From: Candidatus Omnitrophota bacterium
Lineage (GTDB): Bacteria; Omnitrophota; Gorgyraeia; 2-01-FULL-45-10
Assembly (NCBI GenBank): GCA_026387165.1
Contig: JAPLMG010000192.1
Coordinates: 1-25,199 of the forward strand
Direction of reading: 5' to 3'
DNA length: 25,199 bases
Made by a program: the position numbers and the translations under genes. Positions 1 through 6,644 of this stretch are shown here, piece by piece. The notes beneath the pieces were generated by a model, which made no database searches, had not been told where the DNA came from, and worked only from the letters and a program-made list of their open reading frames with translations. Positions within the stretch are counted from its first letter, which is position 1, and each line of letters opens with the position of its first letter.

Positions 1-37
1 GCCTGCGGCCGGGCCGAGCCAAGGGTTGATCACCTTT

Positions 38-108
<71 letters not shown>

Positions 109-135
109 AGTTGTTCGAACAAAGCGGTAGACACA

Positions 136-232
136 CCGCCATGTTTGATAGGGAGCACTTGAGAGGTAATATCGGAAGGTACCTTCCGACGAAAAATTTA
201 TCCGGCGCTCTTTTAATAGCAATAAAGTTCGA
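136..232 (+). repeat. Left inverted repeat flanking the recombinase
   Basis: This ~97-bp segment is the reverse complement, at roughly 85-90% identity by eye, of 1592-1684. It begins with ccgcca, which matches the 3' end of the tRNA-Ser gene. It contains the palindrome tcggaaggtaccttccga (172-189) and ends with ataaagttcga just before the recombinase ribosome-binding site. Part of it is therefore an inverted copy of the recombinase 3' coding end. It could be an attachment-site remnant, an inversion site or a decayed second element end. Confidence 0.8.
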
Positions 233-250
233 TGAAAGGAGCTTTGCCCT

Positions 251-1741
251 ATGAGATACTTCCTATATGCCCGAAAGTCTACTGATGATGAGGATAGGCA
301 GATACTATCTATCGAGGCTCAACTTGTGGAGCTTCGGCAGTATGCTACTCGTGAGAAGGTCCATGTAGTTAAGGAACTCATTGAGGCGAAGACAGCTAAG
401 AAGCCCGGGCGCCCTATTTTCAATGACATGTTGCTACAGATAGAGCGAGGGGCTGCTGACGGTATCTTAGCGTGGCATCCTGACAGGCTCGCTCGCAATA
501 GTGTAGACGGCGGTAAGATCATCTACTCTGTAGATAGAGGTGTCATCAAGAGCCTTCTCTTCCCCACGTATCACTTTGATGATAATGCGCAGGGTAAGTT
601 CATGCTCTCTATAGCTTTCGGGCAGAGTAAGTACTATATAGACGCTCTCTCGGAGAATATCAAGCGAGGCATACGCTTGAAACTTTCTAAGGGCATCTGG
701 CCGCAGTGGGCGCCGATAGGGTACCTCAATGATCCCAAGACGCGCGGCATCATCAAAGATGAGGGCAAAGCTCCTTTCATCGCGAAATCTTTCGCCCTAT
801 ACTCTACTGGCAGGTATACACTCGCTGAGATACGAGACAAGATAAACTCAGCCGGTATGAGAGGCAGAAAAGACCGCCCTCTTTCCGCAAGTCAGTATCA
901 GCATATCTTACAGAATCCTCTCTATTATGGAGTCTTTCGATACAATGGCGAGAGTTACGAAGGAACTCACGAACCAATTATCACAAAGAAACTTTTTGAT
1001 ACTTGTCAGGATGTTATGGCTCGTAGAGGCAAGCCAAAGAAAGCAATAAGGCACTTCGCCTTGCGCGGGCTTATGAGATGCGGCGAGTGCGGTAGGATGA
1101 TCACAGCAGAGCTACAGAAAGGCCATACTTACTACCGTTGCACGAAGCGCTTCACTAACTGTACGCAGAAATATACCAGAGAGGAAGAGCTCGCTACTCA
1201 AATACAGTCTATCCTTCAAAAAGTTTCTTTGTGTGATGATTGGACTACGAAGATTTTAAAGAAACTTGAGAATGACAAGGCGCGCGATATCCAATCATCA
1301 CGCCCCCAGCAGCAAAATCTGCACGATAAGATTACAGATATAGATCGTAAAATAAACCGACTTATAGATGTGTATTTAGAGGGTAGTATCGCACTCGAGG
1401 AGTATCAGCGAAAGAAAGAGACATATATAAACGAAAAGAAGGATTTGCAGGAGATCCTAAAGGATTTTGCTGCTGGGGGCGATAATTGGTTCGAACGGGC
1501 GAAAGATTTCGTAACCGATTTAAATAGAGTGAGTTACGCGCTTCGAGAAGGAAATCTCGAGTCGCAGCGTGAATATCTCAAGAAAATCGGTTCGAACTTT
1601 ATATTAAAAGAGCGGCGGCTAAATTTTTCGTCGGAAGGTACCTTCCGACATTATCTCTCAAACGCTCCCTATCAAACATGGCGGAGAGGGAGGGATTTGA
1701 ACCCCCGGTCCACTTGCGCAGACTCTAGTTTTCAAGACTAG
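251..1741 (+). CDS. Large serine recombinase (resolvase/recombinase family)
   Basis: Site-specific DNA recombinase of the large serine type, which cuts and rejoins DNA through a phosphoserine link. The catalytic N-terminal domain opens with YARKS (Ser10) and SIEAQ and has an arginine-rich DRLAR at 78-82. A recombinase domain follows (about 150-260). A zinc ribbon has Cys277, Cys280, Cys297 and Cys304, and a coiled coil spans about 350-430. The ATG has a strong ribosome-binding site (aaaggag at 235-241). The last ~45 codons run through the right inverted repeat and antisense through a tRNA-Ser gene. The native end was probably near residue 460 (after RRLNFS) and the rest looks like read-through. 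It is the only plus-strand gene and probably drives a small mobile element at the tRNA. Family assignment is secure; the target site is inferred. Confidence 0.93.
   Translation: MRYFLYARKSTDDEDRQILSIEAQLVELRQYATREKVHVVKELIEAKTAKKPGRPIFNDMLLQIERGAADGILAWHPDRLARNSVDGGKIIYSVDRGVIKSLLFPTYHFDDNAQGKFMLSIAFGQSKYYIDALSENIKRGIRLKLSKGIWPQWAPIGYLNDPKTRGIIKDEGKAPFIAKSFALYSTGRYTLAEIRDKINSAGMRGRKDRPLSASQYQHILQNPLYYGVFRYNGESYEGTHEPIITKKLFDTCQDVMARRGKPKKAIRHFALRGLMRCGECGRMITAELQKGHTYYRCTKRFTNCTQKYTREEELATQIQSILQKVSLCDDWTTKILKKLENDKARDIQSSRPQQQNLHDKITDIDRKINRLIDVYLEGSIALEEYQRKKETYINEKKDLQEILKDFAAGGDNWFERAKDFVTDLNRVSYALREGNLESQREYLKKIGSNFILKERRLNFSSEGTFRHYLSNAPYQTWRRGRDLNPRSTCADSSFQD
1592..1684 (-). repeat. 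Right inverted repeat, inside the recombinase 3' end
   Basis: Inverted partner of 136-232. It runs from tcgaacttta within the recombinase coding sequence (about residue 448), through a 20-bp perfect palindrome (1630-1649, gtcggaaggtaccttccgac), to cgg at 1682-1684, the last bases of the tRNA-Ser gene. The overlap of a recombinase gene end, a palindrome and a tRNA 3' end is what an integrated tRNA-targeting element would leave. The inverted rather than direct arrangement is unusual. Confidence 0.8.
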
Positions 1742-1768
1742 CGCGATAAACCACTCTGCCACCTCTCC
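1682..1768 (-). tRNA. tRNA-Ser (anticodon UGA)
   Basis: On the minus strand the acceptor arms ggagagg (1762-1768) and cctctcc (1683-1689) pair. The anticodon stem-loop ctagt-cttgaaa-actag carries TGA. A long variable arm typical of class II tRNAs follows, then a T-arm with ggttcaaatcc. The discriminator is G and CCA is encoded at 1679-1681. The recombinase open frame runs through it antisense, and serS lies about 1.5 kb away. Confidence 0.95.
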
Positions 1769-1780
1769 GATATTTTCAAC

Positions 1781-2434
1781 TTATGACGCTATCTTATAAG
1801 TCTCTGATATTTTTCTCTTTAAGCTTTCAATCCATGCTTTTACTAAAAGATATAGCTTTAGATTGTGAACTTTAATTTTTACTGTTCCTTTATAATCTTG
1901 CTGCGTCGATTCTTTCCTTGTGTATGAAACATTTTCGAACTGCGATAAAGGGATGCTTAATTTTTTAGACCAATATTCTCTTAATCTATTTCCATTTTGA
2001 TTCTTATGCAAGTAGATACGAACTTTGATTTTCTTTTTATCCAAACCGCACACTTCTAATAGAAATTTTATCCATATATTCAACATTGTTATATCTGTAT
2101 TGGTAAAAGCAAGTGTTGTATTTTTCTTTGCATCGCTCCTATCGCCTGTTCCTTCGCACCAATAAAGTACCAATCCGGTGTTCTTTAGTAATTTTAAGCT
2201 TTGCAAATTTTCTCGTACTTTAAAACATTCTTTCTTATTAAAATAATTGTAGACTGCCTCGCTTGAATTACGTCTTTTTAGTTCAAATTTATCCATTAAC
2301 TTCCATACTGAGAACGGATGTATATGAAATCTGCTACCGATTTGATTCAAAGAATTCTTCTTTTTAAAATACAGATCCTTTAACAGTTTTTTGTCAAGTC
2401 CATGTCGGTTGAATTTTTTATTCATTGTTTTCAT
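1781..2434 (-). CDS. Hypothetical protein, HTH plus LAGLIDADG-like layout
   Basis: 217 residues, Lys- and Asn-rich and AT-rich compared with its neighbours. Residues about 15-55 look like a helix-turn-helix (LNQIGSRFHIHPFSVWKLMD). The remainder has a pattern I associate with LAGLIDADG-like single-chain proteins: LVLYWCEGT near 90, FTNTDITMLNIWIKFL near 110, and YWSKKLSIPLSQF near 155. The start has GGAG about 10 bases upstream. It lies directly next to the tRNA-Ser gene and could be cargo of the recombinase element or a free-standing homing-endonuclease-like gene. I do not recognise a named family with certainty. Composition suggests horizontal acquisition. Confidence 0.6.
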   Translation of the reverse strand: MKTMNKKFNRHGLDKKLLKDLYFKKKNSLNQIGSRFHIHPFSVWKLMDKFELKRRNSSEAVYNYFNKKECFKVRENLQSLKLLKNTGLVLYWCEGTGDRSDAKKNTTLAFTNTDITMLNIWIKFLLEVCGLDKKKIKVRIYLHKNQNGNRLREYWSKKLSIPLSQFENVSYTRKESTQQDYKGTVKIKVHNLKLYLLVKAWIESLKRKISETYKIAS

Positions 2435-2462
2435 GAAAAATGTCTCCGCAATATATCTTTAG

Positions 2463-3152
2463 CTAAAAGAAGAGCTGTCTGTAAACCGCTATGTAAATAT
2501 ATTTCGATTGGCTCCAAAGGTCAATGAAAAACTTATGCATCGAGAACGCCTGGAAGATAAGACTGAATATGAATGATATCACGACTATGTTGAGTATGTA
2601 AACGAGCACTATTGAGAAGAGGTATCCGCTCTTCACGATATCGGGCTGGCGTATCTTCATCACCTCTATCGTAGATATCATATGCATCGCGAGCGTAAAG
2701 CCTATCAGGAAGACGAAGAGGACGCTGTTTATTGTGTAAGACGATGCCACAACAAAATATATTACCGTTATTATAATCGCATATATCGGTATGAAATACG
2801 GCCCGAGTTCTATGACGAAGTTCGACTTGTCTGTCCCGATGCTGCCGCCCTCGGACGATACCTTAAATGATTTTATCTTGCCGCCGAAGACCCAAGCCAG
2901 CCCCGCATGGACCGACTCATGGCCCAATACATATAGATATGTGGGCTTATAGAACAAGAGATGCAGGATAACATAACTCCCTATGCCCCATGTGAAATAG
3001 CTAAGGCTCGAGGCGAGCTCTTTTATCAGGATGAAGTTGGCATAAAAGGCCGCCGTGACGCCATATGTCAAGGGCAGAGCCAAAACTCCGATGATGAGTT
3101 TTATGAAGAGCATTATCCAGGAGCCCTTGTTCTTCGGCTTCACTTTATTCAT
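2463..3152 (-). CDS. M50-like membrane metallopeptidase
   Basis: About 229 residues with five or six hydrophobic segments. A zinc-binding GHESVHA motif (HExxH, residues 78-82 from the chosen start) sits at a membrane boundary and is followed by a Gly-rich stretch and ELGPYFIPIY. This is the layout of M50 (site-2-protease-like) membrane peptidases. The open frame extends to 3203, but those 17 extra codons are read from a palindromic repeat and have no ribosome-binding site, so I start at MNKVKP (3152). Substrate is unknown. Catalytic role is inferred from HExxH; the usual downstream Asp ligand is not obvious, so an M50-like non-canonical peptidase is also possible. Confidence 0.65.
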   Translation of the reverse strand: MNKVKPKNKGSWIMLFIKLIIGVLALPLTYGVTAAFYANFILIKELASSLSYFTWGIGSYVILHLLFYKPTYLYVLGHESVHAGLAWVFGGKIKSFKVSSEGGSIGTDKSNFVIELGPYFIPIYAIIITVIYFVVASSYTINSVLFVFLIGFTLAMHMISTIEVMKIRQPDIVKSGYLFSIVLVYILNIVVISFIFSLIFQAFSMHKFFIDLWSQSKYIYIAVYRQLFF

Positions 3153-3168
3153 ATCGACACTTTCTTTT

Positions 3169-3236
3169 GGGACAGTCCCCATTCCATATGGGGTCAGACC
3201 CATTCACCACGCAATGGACGCGTTGGGTCAGACCCC
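3169..3236. repeat. Composite palindromic repeat at the serS 3' end
   Basis: Three 11-bp near-perfect palindromes in a row: gggacagtccc (3169-3179), gggtcagaccc (3191-3201) and gggtcagaccc (3225-3235), the last two separated by a spacer containing gcaatggacgcgtt. The 3190-3236 part is a direct-orientation relative of 4538-4582. The last palindrome contains the serS stop codon. Confidence 0.85.
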
Positions 3237-4517
3237 ATTTGCCTTTATCAGCTCTAGCCCATCCATGTACGGGATGAGCACCTTTGGGATACGGACGCTG
3301 CCGTCCTCATTCTGATAATTTTCCATGATGGCCACTACGAGCCTCGGCAGGGCCACGCCGGAGCCGTTAAGAGTGTGAACATATTCCGTCTTGCGTTGTG
3401 CGTTTTGCGTTATGCGTTTGAATCTTATATTCGCGCGCCTTGCCTGGAAGTCCGTGAAGCAGGAGCAGCTCGAGACTTCCAAATACGTATCAACGCCCAC
3501 GGCATAGAGCTCGATGTCATAGCATTTGGCCGCGGCGAACGAGATGTCGCCCGTGGCAAGCATCACAACGCGGTATGGGAGCTCTAAAAGCTGAAGCACC
3601 TCTTCGGCGTCATTCAATAATTTCTCAAGCTCATCGAAAGATGTTTCGGGCTTCACGAATTTGACGAGCTCCACCTTGTTGAACTGGTGCACTCTGACAA
3701 GCCCGCGCGTATCTTTTCCGTAGGAGCCGGCCTCCCTCCTGAAACACGCCGAATATGCGGTGTAGCGGATAGGCAGCTCCGATTCTTCCAATGTATCGCC
3801 GGCGTGTATATTGGTGACCGGCACTTCCGCTGTGGGTATAAGGAAGAGGTCTTCATCTTTGAGCCTGTACATATCATCTTCCAGCTTTGGGAGCTGCCCG
3901 GTTCCTGTCATGCTTCTTCTATTGACTAAGAACGGCGGGAAGATCTCTGTATAGCCGTGTTTTTTGGTGTGAAGATCGAGCATGAAGTTTATAAGAGCGC
4001 GTTCAAGCCTGGCGCCTAACCCTTTGTATAGAATGAAGTTCGAGCCCGTGATCTTGGATGCCACTCCGAAGCATATTATATCTAATATCTCGGCAAGCTC
4101 AATATGGGTCTTGGGTTTGAAGTCGAAATTCGGTGTTTTACCCCAGGATTTGACGATTTTATTACATTCCGGACCACCTACGGGCAGAGATTTATCGGGT
4201 ATATTTGGGATTATATACTTAGTTTTATCGATTTTTTGGCTTACTTCCTCCACTTTTGCCTCTAAATCAGCTATTTTTTGGGATATAGGCTTCATTTTTG
4301 CAATAATCTCTTTTGGGTTGCCTTTAACCTTCATAATGGCGGTTATCTCATCGTTGGCCTTATTGCGCCGGGACCTTAGATCCTCTACCTCTATGAGCAG
4401 TTTTCTGTGCTCTTCGTCGAACTTGAGAAACTCATCGATGTCGAGTTTATAGCCGCGGTTCTTGACGGCCTCTTTTACGATATCCTTATTTTCTCGTATG
4501 AACTTTAGGTCTAACAT
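3228..4517 (-). CDS. serS: Seryl-tRNA synthetase
   Basis: Class II aminoacyl-tRNA synthetase charging tRNA-Ser, cytoplasmic. 429 residues, the normal length. An N-terminal tRNA-binding coiled coil occupies about 1-110. Motif 2 is YSACFRREAGSYGKDTRGL and is followed by VHQFNKVE. Serine-binding and motif 3 elements are LEVSSCSCFTDFQARR and HTLNGSGVALPR. The start has AGGAG six bases upstream. Two oddities: the last codons and the TGA stop lie in a palindromic repeat, and a four-copy heptamer tandem repeat (3392-3419) encodes the loop before HTLNGSG, making it about three residues longer than in E. coli by eye. Downstream of rtcB and separated from it by another repeat. Confidence 0.97.
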   Translation of the reverse strand: MLDLKFIRENKDIVKEAVKNRGYKLDIDEFLKFDEEHRKLLIEVEDLRSRRNKANDEITAIMKVKGNPKEIIAKMKPISQKIADLEAKVEEVSQKIDKTKYIIPNIPDKSLPVGGPECNKIVKSWGKTPNFDFKPKTHIELAEILDIICFGVASKITGSNFILYKGLGARLERALINFMLDLHTKKHGYTEIFPPFLVNRRSMTGTGQLPKLEDDMYRLKDEDLFLIPTAEVPVTNIHAGDTLEESELPIRYTAYSACFRREAGSYGKDTRGLVRVHQFNKVELVKFVKPETSFDELEKLLNDAEEVLQLLELPYRVVMLATGDISFAAAKCYDIELYAVGVDTYLEVSSCSCFTDFQARRANIRFKRITQNAQRKTEYVHTLNGSGVALPRLVVAIMENYQNEDGSVRIPKVLIPYMDGLELIKANGV

Positions 4518-4537
4518 ATTATCTCCTTGTTACTTAA

Positions 4538-4582
4538 GGGTCAGACCCATTCAACGCGAAATAGACGCGTTGGGTCAGACCC
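4538..4582. repeat. Composite palindromic repeat upstream of serS
   Basis: Two copies of gggtcagaccc (4538-4548 and 4572-4582) around a spacer cattcaacgcgaaatagacgcgtt, in the same orientation as the copy at 3190-3236. It fills most of the gap between rtcB (stop at 4588) and serS (start at 4517) and could act as a hairpin, terminator or mRNA-processing signal. Confidence 0.85.
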
Positions 4583-4587
4583 TACAA

Positions 4588-6042
4588 CTATCCCTTGATC
4601 ACTCCAAGCGGCTTCATCCGGCAGACTTTCTTTGATATGCCGGCGCCTGCCACCACATCTACCACTTCGTTGACATTCTTATACGCTTCGGGTGCTTCCT
4701 CTGCGAGAGTCTCCCGGCCGCTGGACATTACCAGGATGCCCTTCATCTGGAGCTCCCCTGCTATCGATCTGCCGCGGCAAGCCTTAACAGCGGCTGTGCG
4801 GGAGAGCCTTCTGCCTGCGCCATGGCATGTACTAAAAAACGTCTCTTCCGCTTTCTTTGTGCCGGTCAATAGATATGAATTTCTTCCCATATCTCCCGGT
4901 ATTATAACAGGTTGTCCGGTCTTTTTATACTTTGCCGGCAACTCCGGGTGGTCCGGAGGAAAAGCCCTCGTTGCGCCTTTTCTGTGGACGCAGAGCAGTT
5001 TCTCTTTCCCGTCAATATTATACTTTTCTATCTTGGCTATATTATGAGCCACATCATAAATTAAGTCCATCCCTAAATCTCCCGGGCTCATGCTGAAGAC
5101 CTTTTCAAATACGCCGCGCGCCAGATGCATGAGGCACTGCCTGTTGGCCCAGGCGTAATTTGCCGCGCACTTCATTGCGCCCAGATACGCTTTGCCCTCG
5201 TCCGAATTCACGGGGGCGCATGCAAGCTGCCTGTCGGGCACATCTATACCATACTTCGAAAGGCATCTTATAAAACTTTTTGAATACTCATCGCAAACCT
5301 GGTATCCGAGGCCGCGTGAGCCGGAATGGAGCATCATCACGACCTGCCCGGTCTCCAACCCGAAGACCGCGGCTGCCGCTTCATCATAAACCTCGTCGAT
5401 GACCTGCACCTCGAGGAAATGGTTGCCGCTCCCAAGCGTGCCGGATTGGTGTTTGCCTCTTTCATAGGCCCTGTCGGAGACCTTGTCCGGGTCGGCGCCA
5501 TTTATCGCGCCATGATCCTCGGTATATTCGAGGTCTTCCTGTCTTCCGTAACCGTGATCGACGGCCCATTTCGATCCTTCGACGAGAAGCTTGCGCTCCT
5601 CTTTTTCGGTTACCTTGATATCGCCTTTAGAGCCTACTCCCGCGGGAATGTCATTGTAAAGAGCGTAGACGAGAGCTTTAAGTTTTGGCCGAACGTCGGA
5701 TTCTTTCAGATTTGTCCTAACAAGTCTAACGCCGCAATTTATATCATAGCCTACTCCGCCGGGAGAAATAACGCCACCTGCGTCGATATCGGTTGCGGCA
5801 ACTCCGCCAATACAAAAACCAAAGCCCCAGTGAATATCGGGCATCGCCAGAGACACTTTTACTATGCCGGGTAATGTTGCTACGTCCGCGACCTGCTGGG
5901 CCGCCTTGTCAGTGCGCACGTCTTCTATCATCTTGGGATCAGCGTAGATGATGCCGTCGACGCGCATGCCTGTCATGTAGCTCTTGGGTATGCGCCATCT
6001 GTAGTCGTCGATACGTTCTAAAGGGCCTTGCCAGGACTGCAT
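4588..6042 (-). CDS. rtcB: RNA-splicing ligase RtcB
   Basis: GTP- and Mn2+-dependent ligase that joins RNA 3'-phosphate or 2',3'-cyclic phosphate ends to 5'-OH ends via a GMP-histidine intermediate. About 484 residues, normal for the family. Visible motifs in order: GGVGYDINCGVRL (metal Cys), GSGNHFLEVQ, MLHSGSRGLGYQVC, VAHNIAKIE and CHGAGRRLSR (the guanylylated His). A frame exists from TTG at 6075, but those codons come from a hairpin repeat, so I choose ATG at 6042. The upstream gene is archease, its activation partner, 48 bases away. Together they form an RNA repair or tRNA-splicing operon. Confidence 0.97.
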   Translation of the reverse strand: MQSWQGPLERIDDYRWRIPKSYMTGMRVDGIIYADPKMIEDVRTDKAAQQVADVATLPGIVKVSLAMPDIHWGFGFCIGGVAATDIDAGGVISPGGVGYDINCGVRLVRTNLKESDVRPKLKALVYALYNDIPAGVGSKGDIKVTEKEERKLLVEGSKWAVDHGYGRQEDLEYTEDHGAINGADPDKVSDRAYERGKHQSGTLGSGNHFLEVQVIDEVYDEAAAAVFGLETGQVVMMLHSGSRGLGYQVCDEYSKSFIRCLSKYGIDVPDRQLACAPVNSDEGKAYLGAMKCAANYAWANRQCLMHLARGVFEKVFSMSPGDLGMDLIYDVAHNIAKIEKYNIDGKEKLLCVHRKGATRAFPPDHPELPAKYKKTGQPVIIPGDMGRNSYLLTGTKKAEETFFSTCHGAGRRLSRTAAVKACRGRSIAGELQMKGILVMSSGRETLAEEAPEAYKNVNEVVDVVAGAGISKKVCRMKPLGVIKG

Positions 6043-6043
6043 T

Positions 6044-6080
6044 GAGATTGCTTCGCTCCCTTCGGTCGCTCGCAATGACG
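6044..6080. repeat. Palindromic repeat filling the archease-rtcB gap
   Basis: Relative of 38-72 (gagattgcttcg...cgcaatgacg). It covers almost the whole intercistronic space and the region where the rtcB ribosome-binding site should lie. An aaggg-ag segment within it, about 13 bases before the ATG, is the only Shine-Dalgarno-like string. Confidence 0.8.
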
Positions 6081-6090
6081 AAGTCGGCTT

Positions 6091-6561
6091 TTACACGTCA
6101 AATATTATATCAACTTCGTAATAGTCGTCTTTTTTGACCCCTCGACTTTGCTCGGGGTCAAACCCTGAGCTTTTGTCGAAGGGTTTGATTATCTTCAGAT
6201 TGTAGTAGGTGGCGGCCTTTATCTCGGTCTTCATCCTGTTCCTGTTTTCATTAACTGAGCGGCCGAACGCTTTGGCCCTTATGACGTCTTCGGACAATTC
6301 CGCGACCTCGAACTTGTAGAAGATGATATTTTTTGCGTAAAAATTATAGAGAAGCTCGTCGAGCCATGCGATGAGGAGCTCTTCGTGATTTGGGGCGGTA
6401 AGCTCAAAGTCCTGGGTGATCTCGCCCTTAAGGCCCTCGAGGTCGGCGAGGATATCGAACATGGCGAAAGCGGCATTCTCGAAAAGCTCTTTAAGCGTCT
6501 CGCCAAATACCCTTACGCCGATATCGGCGGTATGGGAGAATTGTTCGTAGCGCTTTTCCAT
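6091..6561 (-). CDS. Archease (RtcB activator)
   Basis: Small cytoplasmic protein that speeds RtcB guanylylation and multiple turnover. It has the family N-terminus YEQFSHTADIGV with metal-binding His and Asp, a conserved middle (AFAMFDILADL), KAATYYNLKI near 130, and the C-terminal EVDIIFDV whose Asp is a conserved ligand. At 156 residues it is about 15-18 longer than usual. The excess lies between NLKI and YEVDIIFDV, where codons for FDKSSGFDPEQSRGVKK are read from a 54-bp palindromic element (6133-6186). The frame and the essential end are preserved. It is transcribed with rtcB from a promoter at 6580-6608 and has no clear ribosome-binding site. Confidence 0.92.
   Translation of the reverse strand: MEKRYEQFSHTADIGVRVFGETLKELFENAAFAMFDILADLEGLKGEITQDFELTAPNHEELLIAWLDELLYNFYAKNIIFYKFEVAELSEDVIRAKAFGRSVNENRNRMKTEIKAATYYNLKIIKPFDKSSGFDPEQSRGVKKDDYYEVDIIFDV
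6133..6186. repeat. In-frame palindromic element inside archease
   Basis: Two tandem hairpins: tttgacccc (6133-6141) pairs with ggggtcaaa (6154-6162), and aaaccct (6160-6166) pairs with agggttt (6180-6186). Total 54 bp, exactly 18 codons. It resembles the widespread ctcgactttgctcgggg / gagcttttgtcgaaggg class of dispersed repeats in bacterial genomes. Confidence 0.8.
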
Positions 6562-6579
6562 ATATCGTGGTTTGAATGT

Positions 6580-6608
6580 ATTGTATCACTCGGGACGGGA
6601 TTTTTCAA
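6580..6608 (-). promoter_or_regulatory. Sigma-70-type promoter for archease-rtcB
   Basis: On the minus strand TTGAAA (6603-6608) and TACAAT (6580-6585) are separated by exactly 17 bases. Transcription would start near 6573, only about 12 bases before the archease ATG, giving a nearly leaderless message. Confidence 0.65.
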
Positions 6609-6644
6609 CAATTGCGATTACACAATTTGCGGTCACGGTCACGG

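Noticed and set aside
3153..3203. N-terminal extension of the M50-like protein
   Set aside because: Encoded by the palindromic repeat, no ribosome-binding site; start moved to 3152.
3055..3315. Plus-strand frames opposite the M50-like gene and serS
   Set aside because: Shadows of clear minus-strand genes, partly made of repeat sequence.
3392..3419. Possible CRISPR-like or regulatory array
   Set aside because: Only a 7-base tandem repeat in a coding region; no spacers or cas genes anywhere in the window.
5326..5874. 182-codon plus-strand frame inside rtcB
   Set aside because: Antisense to conserved RtcB motifs and has no family features.
6043..6075. TTG-initiated extension of RtcB
   Set aside because: Codons come from a dispersed hairpin repeat; RtcB family proteins fit the ATG at 6042.
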